Shown here: in pieces, positions 58,202-64,000 of the stretch | How positions within the stretch are numbered: the stretch's first letter is position 1 | How the letters are laid out: each line of letters opens with the position of its first letter | Assembly: GCA_026120185.1 (NCBI GenBank) | Contig: JANUWF010001815.1 | Coordinates: 1,054,001 to 1,118,000, forward strand | From: Voacanga thouarsii | Taxonomy: Eukaryota; Streptophyta; Magnoliopsida; Gentianales; Apocynaceae | Length of the DNA: 64,000 nt | Reading direction: 5' to 3' | Notes under the pieces: generated by a model | What the model saw: only the letters and a program-made list of their open reading frames with translations | What the model was told of the DNA's origin: nothing | Databases searched by the model: none | Translations under genes and position numbers: made by a program

Positions 58202-61200
58202 CTATGGACTTCCGTCATCATCAGATGAATAGTCTTTCATATCGTCGTTGTAGAGGACCTTATCTCCTATTCTTCGTTCTCGTCGTCATTTTCAGTGTTC
58301 GGTTGTGCTTCCTTTATCATTAATCCCGAATCTATAACATCGACTATCTCCCCGATACTGGACTCACCTGCTAACCTTCCAGTGTTGTCACCTTCAAACA
58401 CATAGATTAATTGTCATTGTGTGTTCTACTTCCTCCCGATATGGTCCCTCTACAACGGCTGCATCAATGACATGCTAAGCTTTCGATTTACAAACAGATA
58501 CCCATTCAGATTTTGGTCTTTTTCTTCCCAAGTAGGATATGAAATACACTTGAGTTGCTTATTGAGCTAACACAAATGGATCATATTTTGGGTAATTCCT
58601 CTTGCAATTGATGTCAACAAGTTTGTAGTGAGGATGAACTTTAACACCCTGATTTAGCATTGGATCAAACCAATCACACTTGAATAGGAAAACTTTTAAA
58701 CAAGGAGTCCGAGAGAATTGAAGTTTGACAATCTCCTTCAATATTCCATAATAATTGTTGCCACTATCTTCGTCGCCTTTAATAAAAACTCCACTATTAA
58801 TTTTTTTTTCCAAATGACCGATCATGTGTATGGAACCTAAAACCATTTATGAAATAGCCATGGAAGTATATCACTTATTTTGAAAGTCCCCAAGCTAAGC
58901 TTTTTAAATGTTGATCAATCACTTGATTTTGTAGATCATGAACTTAGCAAAAACAAAGTGTTAATACACTTTCATTATCAATGTAATTTATATATAAGAC
59001 CTACTTTTTATTTGTTCAACTCACATAAGTCCTAAACTATCCAGTAAACCCCGACTCTAATCTCCTATCAATTTTAGGGTCTATTATACTCGGCTCATGT
59101 GATTGCGAATCATTTTTGAATTCCCTAAAACGACCAAAACGCACACATAAAGATACTTATTTAAAGTATTGATGTAAAAAATCGAGAAACACACAATAAG
59201 TATACTCACGTAATGTAGGTTTAACCTCTTCCCAGTTTAGGTATATGTAATTTTTGGCTGCCTTAAATTCATTTGGAGTAATATATTTATTCTGAATATT
59301 TGCTAAAACTCTTACAGGAACGATGCATATAGACAACCCATTGTCACGCAAGTTTGTATCGAGAACACCTTTATCATTTCGACCTATATTTGTATGTCTA
59401 GTCCGTACATGCGGCTCAAAATAATTAGAGAAGAATGTAGATGCCTCTTCATCTAAGCATTGCAAATTGATCCCTCCATTCTTGCCTTATTTTTAACCTT
59501 GATCTTCAAACGATATAAGAACCTAATGCATTTTTTACGGTCAAAATGGATTCACATAATGTTTGTATATATGTATATAATTATACACAATATTTTATCT
59601 CTCAAACGGATACATCCATCTATATTAAATATGGCTACCAACTCTTACCTCATATGGCAAGTGGACCATTAGGTACTCCATCACGTCAAATAAGATGGGT
59701 GGGAAGATCTTTTCCAATTTATAGATAAGTAATGAAATATTATCTTCCGCTTGCTTCATATGGGTTTTGGAAAGTTTAGGAGAACATAAGTCGCGATAAA
59801 AGAGATTGACTTCAGTTAAAATGTTCCAAATTGACACTGGGAGTAACATTTTAAATGCAGTTGGAAGTAACATTTTCATAAACACATGGCAATCATGACT
59901 TTTCATACCCGACATTTTGAGCTCATTCAAATCAACACACATACTTAAATTTGAAGCATATCTATTTAGGAGTCGCAAATATCTAACCCACTCAAGTCGA
60001 AGTTTCTTTTGTTTGGGTGTAATTGAGTATTTAGCCTTTGGCATTGATACCCTCCCGTCAACCAATCCAGTCACATATAATTCAGGTCTATCATAGTATA
60101 CATCTAGATCATGTCGTGCCATTACATTGTCCTTTATTTTTCCCTTTACATTCATGACTGTGTTAAAGATATTATCGAATACATTTTTTTTTCATTGTGC
60201 ATCATATCTATGTTATGACGAATTAAATCTATTCTCTAATATGGCAAATCCCAAAAGATACTCCTTTTGGCCTAATTATGGTAGATGCCTCTGCCATCGT
60301 CCCTACCAAGCTCCACTACTGTGTCAGTTATTTTTGGTAAATGGCACACTCTATCCCACATAGCATCTCTAGAAGCGCGCTATACAGGGTGTGCTGTTTC
60401 ATGACCTTTATCCTTCCTAAAAGACCTAGTGTCTCTTCTGTATGGATGATCTAAAGCTAAAAATTACTGCTGGTAGTCAAACTAAGATTGTTTACGTCCA
60501 TTTTACAAGTAAAATGATTTTGTCTACTCTATGCAATGAGGACGTGCTAATTTGCTAGTTGTGCTCCAACTACTTAGCATCTTATAAGTTAGGAAATTCG
60601 TTAATTTTCCAAAGAAGTGCTGCTCGCAGAAAGAAGTTTTGTTTCTTTGAAATATCATATGTCGAGACTCCACTAAACTACAACATCCTTAATTCATCTA
60701 CCAAAGGTTGTAGATAGACATTAATTTTATGCGTTGGATTCCTAAGTCCCAGAACAATGACTGTCAAAATTATAAATAGATCCCTCATGCAAATTGAAAG
60801 AGGTAAGTTATATAGGGTAACAATAACAGGCCAATAAGAGTACTATTTCCTCGACATTCTAAATGGTGAAAATCCATCTGTGCACAACCCGTGATGCATA
60901 TTCCTAACTTCGGCTGCAAATTCATGATGACTACAGTTGAAGTGTTTCCGAACTTCACCATGATGACTCATAACATCCTCTTCCGGTCGACTCTCTGCAA
61001 GCTACCTTATGTGTTTCGCTATTGCGGAGGATACAAACAATTTCTACAATTTGAGTGTTACTAGGAAGCAATACATTTCGTTGAAAGAGATGTCTCTCTG
61101 TTGTTTGTTCTTTGCAACTTTCTTCTTTGCCATATCTCTGCTATGGCCATAGAATTTGCAATCCCTCCTATCAGTATTGGCCTTCCAATAGAGCATGCAT

Positions 61201-61865
61201 CCATTTGGGCAGACATCTATCTTCTGACTAGGTTGCCCAAGACCAGATACTAACTTTTTTGTTTGATAGAAGTCATCTGGAATCTTATTACTACTTGGTA
61301 ATACCTCATTCATCAATTGCATCACCTGATTAAAGTATTTCTTTGATACGTTATTTAGATTTAATATTCAAAAGCTGAGAAACAACTGATAACATACTGT
61401 GATTCTTGCTTCCATCCCATTTAGGAGTTTCTAAAGCTCTTAGCATATGATAAAATTTCTGAGTTTCCAAGTTAGGTGGTTTCTCAACATACTCGGATGA
61501 TGATTGTTCAGTTGAAAAGTGATGTCCCACTACATCGATAACTATATCTCAAAATTGATTATTAGAGCCTGACTCAACTAAAGTCATACTTGTTGCAAAC
61601 TCATACCGTGATGTATTAATACCCTCACCATGACCAGTCCATCTTTTATAATTAGCAACAAAGCCAAATTTGTAAGGTGCAGCTCCACTTCATTAGGAGA
61701 CAGTTACACTTTATTTTTACACATTCCACATGGACACCTTATAATTGATGCATGACCAGTTGACAAATAATAAGCAATGAATCACTTGACCCTTTGTTCA
61801 AACTTAGATGTAATTCTTTTGATCCCTTGTACGTGTCTTCTATACATCCAACTCCGATCATCCAT
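58202..61865 (-). pseudogene. CACTA 2 transposase (TNPD-like)
   Basis: ATG at 61865 gives MDDRSWMYRRHVQGIKR, then the transposase-associated domain IIRCPCGMCKN. Transposase_21 follows at 61480-60180: FYHMLRALETPKWDGSKNH, LPSSNKIPDDFYQTKKLV, NGCMLYWKAN, HHGLCTDGFSPF, YWPVIVTLYNLPLSICM and VYLQPLVDEL. DUF4218 at 60155-59640 is open (RPELYVTGLVDGRVSMPKA, ELKMSGMKSHDCHVFM, YEVR at a GTAAGA donor). The next exons hold MEGSICNA and FFSNYFEPHVRTRHTNIGRN. DUF4216 at 58846-58562 has NNYYGILKEIVKLQF, VFLFKCDWFD and YPKYDPFVLAQ, then a stop and a decayed tail to 58202. Many stops between 61000 and 60180 rule out activity. Confidence 0.92.
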
Positions 61866-62059
61866 CTACATTTAATCCAAAAGAAACATTATCTGTGCTT
61901 GAGTTTCGAATCATACACTGATTAACCGTTAGCTTATTAGTACTTGTATAATTTGATTGAAGAACCTTGGTGATTGTGGAGGTCAAAGACCCTAAGATAC
62001 TAGCTATGAATTCTGGGAAAAAGATTGAAAAATGATACCATAGAAATACTATCAACTAT

Positions 62060-63007
62060 CAAGTATCTATATTGAGTTTCCCATTGAAGTCCTAACTCTA
62101 AAAAAAGGTTTAAAGTTATGTATTCCAATTTTTTTATAAAAAAATTTGACAGGGTTTCTCCTGTAAATTGAACGTTTTTCAGGCACTAAGCCACCTCAAT
62201 TCACCCAACATTTACTGTGAAAAACACACAAAATACAAATAATATCATAACAATTAATCAACAATATTAACTTCAATAATAATATTATAAATTATGTATC
62301 TCTTAAATTTCTATTTGATTTGTTGATTAATTTTAATGATTGAATTGCTAGCTTGACTTGTTGATCACTTGATTAATTTGAAACAATGATTGTTATTCAT
62401 TATGTGACTAGAAGTTGTGAACTCAAGGGTGCAAGTTATGAACAACTACAACCTAGAGTTGTGCTTAAGTTTTGAATCCTATATTGAGTAATCGTGTAGC
62501 AATTTACCACTTGATAAATTTGTATGATGGACTTGGTGATTGTGGAGGTCAAGGACCCTAAGATATTCATTATATAATGACAATTAGCTACAAAAATAGT
62601 ATGCCTTCTCCATAATTTTTAACATGTTATGTGATCACTCTACATTTTTTGAAATATGGGAGAAAGATTGAATTATGAAAGTACCATCGAGAAGGCAAAT
62701 GTATTTGGGATAGGAAATGAAGGTGCATACGCAAACTATGTGAAAAATATAGTAGAGAATGATACTATAATTTTAATAAAAATTTCATAAGATATAAGTA
62801 TTTATATTGAGTTTCCCATTGAAGTCCTAACTCTAAGAAAAGGTTTCAAGCTATGTATTCTAAATTTTTTAAAAATTTTTGACAGAGTTTCCCTTATAAA
62901 TTGACCATTTTCTAGGCACCAAGCCACCTTAAATCACCTAATATTCATTCTAAAAAAGACACAAAACACAAATAATCTTAGAACAATTAATCAACAACAC
63001 TAACTTG
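62060..63007 (-). repeat. Direct duplication upstream of the CACTA 2 transposase
   Basis: About 62060-62280 and 62798-63007 are the same sequence with scattered changes (shared GAGTTTCCCATTGAAGTCCT, CTCTAA-AAAGGTTT, CACCAAGCCACCT-type and AACAATTAATCAACAA blocks), spaced about 737 bases. A second repeated block, GGTGATTGTGGAGGTCAA and the following CCCTAAGATA, occurs at about 61964 and 62529, with a different spacing of about 565, so the unit has been rearranged. Confidence 0.85.
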
Positions 63008-63080
63008 ATGGTAATCACCTATTACCCATGGGGAATAATCACCTATCACTCACGGGGAATGATCACCCATCACTCACGGG
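63008..63080 (-). repeat. ~24-base minisatellite in CACTA 2
   Basis: AATGATCACCCATCACTCACGG and two variants in tandem. Read on the minus strand, unit order and sequence closely follow the array of CACTA 1 at 23303. Confidence 0.87.
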
Positions 63081-64000
63081 ATTCTAAAGATGCAATTGGA
63101 GGGTTTTCTTACCTTAGAAGTGATCGTTTGTCCAATCAAATAAAATCGACAACTGTATGTCTAACCTCTGCGTAATAATAACATAAGGAAATAAACTTGC
63201 TTTTCTTCTTTACATTGGACAGATAAAATAATAAATGGCAGATAATATAATAAGTTTGATACTACTTCACAATTACCAAGAAAATGGAGTAAATAAACAT
63301 AAAACTTAAAATTATGCTTGCAAAAAATTCAACTTATAGCAAGCCTTTCATCAAAATCATGCAAACAAAAATATCATCCGTAGCTCCAAGACATAACCTG
63401 CAAATAACACACTATTTTGCAGAGTTATTTCCCACTTCAAATCATTCTATTTTCTCATATAAGTTCAGCTTCATATTGTAGTTCATATCACCACAACATT
63501 CACCTAAATTTTCACACAAAATCACAAGAAAAATAGCATTCTACAGTTAAAATGTATTTTCTAGGCAAATTGAACTTATTTTCGATTCATGCATATATAA
63601 GATGGAAAAATAACTTCTTTCCACAAAAGGCTTAACCTTCATATAATATAACATGTCCATAACATATATAAATACATTATCTCTTCATATTCTACTTCAA
63701 AATGCAAATTAACATTCTACTTGAAAAACAAAGTAAAGGAAATGGAGTGGTGTTGATTTAGGCCAAGGAGGATTGGCCCTTGAAATAAAGTGAAATATTC
63801 ACTCGACGACATTCTAATAAGGATTGGATATACACTGAAAGATATCATAACCTGAAGCATCACAACTATAGGGATATAGAAACCAAATACCTATATGAAA
63901 ATGTAATTCACATTCTACTTGAAAAAAATAGGATCATGAAAATGACTAGCTATCTATAAACTATTAAATCCCTCGGGAAAGATTTTACAGAACCTGCAAA
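63081..64000. other. CACTA 2 upstream region, no gene seen
   Basis: AT-rich sequence without a supported gene, terminal repeat or LTR. The subterminal array of this end of the element must lie beyond the window, if the element is complete. Confidence 0.5.

Larger units (their letters stand above)
55745..64000 (-). mobile_element. CACTA (En/Spm) transposon 2, partial
   Basis: Terminus CACTACAAGAAATGTCC at 55745, directly after copia E coding sequence, followed by a subterminal array, a Transposase_24 gene and a transposase gene, both on the minus strand. The base triplet left of the terminus is TCT, the expected target duplication, but its partner is not in the window because the right end is not reached. 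Gene content and protein sequences are related to CACTA 1 but clearly diverged, and the subterminal motif differs, so it is a separate family. Confidence 0.9.

Noticed and set aside
1..64000. A novel defence, biosynthetic or other multi-gene host system
   Set aside because: All recognisable coding apart from the UTP10-like fragment belongs to known transposable element families; nothing suggests a host gene cluster.

Overview
This is a plant nuclear segment, AT-rich and almost wholly built of nested transposable elements. Nothing bacterial is present: no operons, ribosome sites, CRISPR arrays or rRNA genes. Evidence for a plant is the set of families seen: Ty3/gypsy and Ty1/copia polyproteins, an Athila-like LTR with a tRNA-Asp type primer site, and two CACTA (En/Spm) transposons carrying the plant-specific Transposase_21, DUF4218, DUF4216 and Transposase_24 regions. 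One short piece of host gene remains (41405-42671, minus strand), with exons resembling the nucleolar HEAT-repeat protein UTP10/HEATR1. Every coding region is broken or doubtful, so this is a graveyard of elements rather than an active system.

Layout. 1-3097: decayed gypsy gag-PR-RT-RNaseH on the minus strand, running off the left edge. 3634-3768: start of a copia gag, cut by an Athila-like LTR (3764-6107) with primer site 6114-6131 and a degenerate interior. 8990-10119: part of the same LTR family, inverted. 10120-11144: copia 'F' (plus), whose 3' LTR (11145-11305 plus 39280-40854) is split by CACTA element 1 (11306-39279, TSD AAT). Element 1 has subterminal repeat arrays at both ends, a transposase gene (17324-22790) split by a solo LTR of the F family (19083-20852), a Transposase_24 gene (32896-38089) split by long solo LTR C (33279-36764), and between the two genes a long solo LTR A (23827-32364, TSD TTTAT) that itself contains solo LTR B (25851-30061, TSD AAACA) of the same family in opposite orientation.

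40855-42919 is the host gene remnant. 42920-44633 is the likely 3' LTR of copia 'E' (minus). E's coding part is at 44640-45213 and 53661-55744, split by a complete copia element 'D' (45214-53655, two LTRs, primer site, TSD ACAGC). E is cut again at 55745 by CACTA element 2 (minus orientation), which fills the rest of the window with a Transposase_24 gene (56350-58002) and a transposase gene (58202-61865); its far end is not reached.

Relative order can be read from the nesting: F and E came first, then CACTA 1 into F and D and CACTA 2 into E, then the F-family solo LTR and long LTRs A and C into CACTA 1, then B into A. Many stops in all families replace an expected tryptophan (TGG to TGA or TAG), which fits decay by deamination of methylated cytosine.
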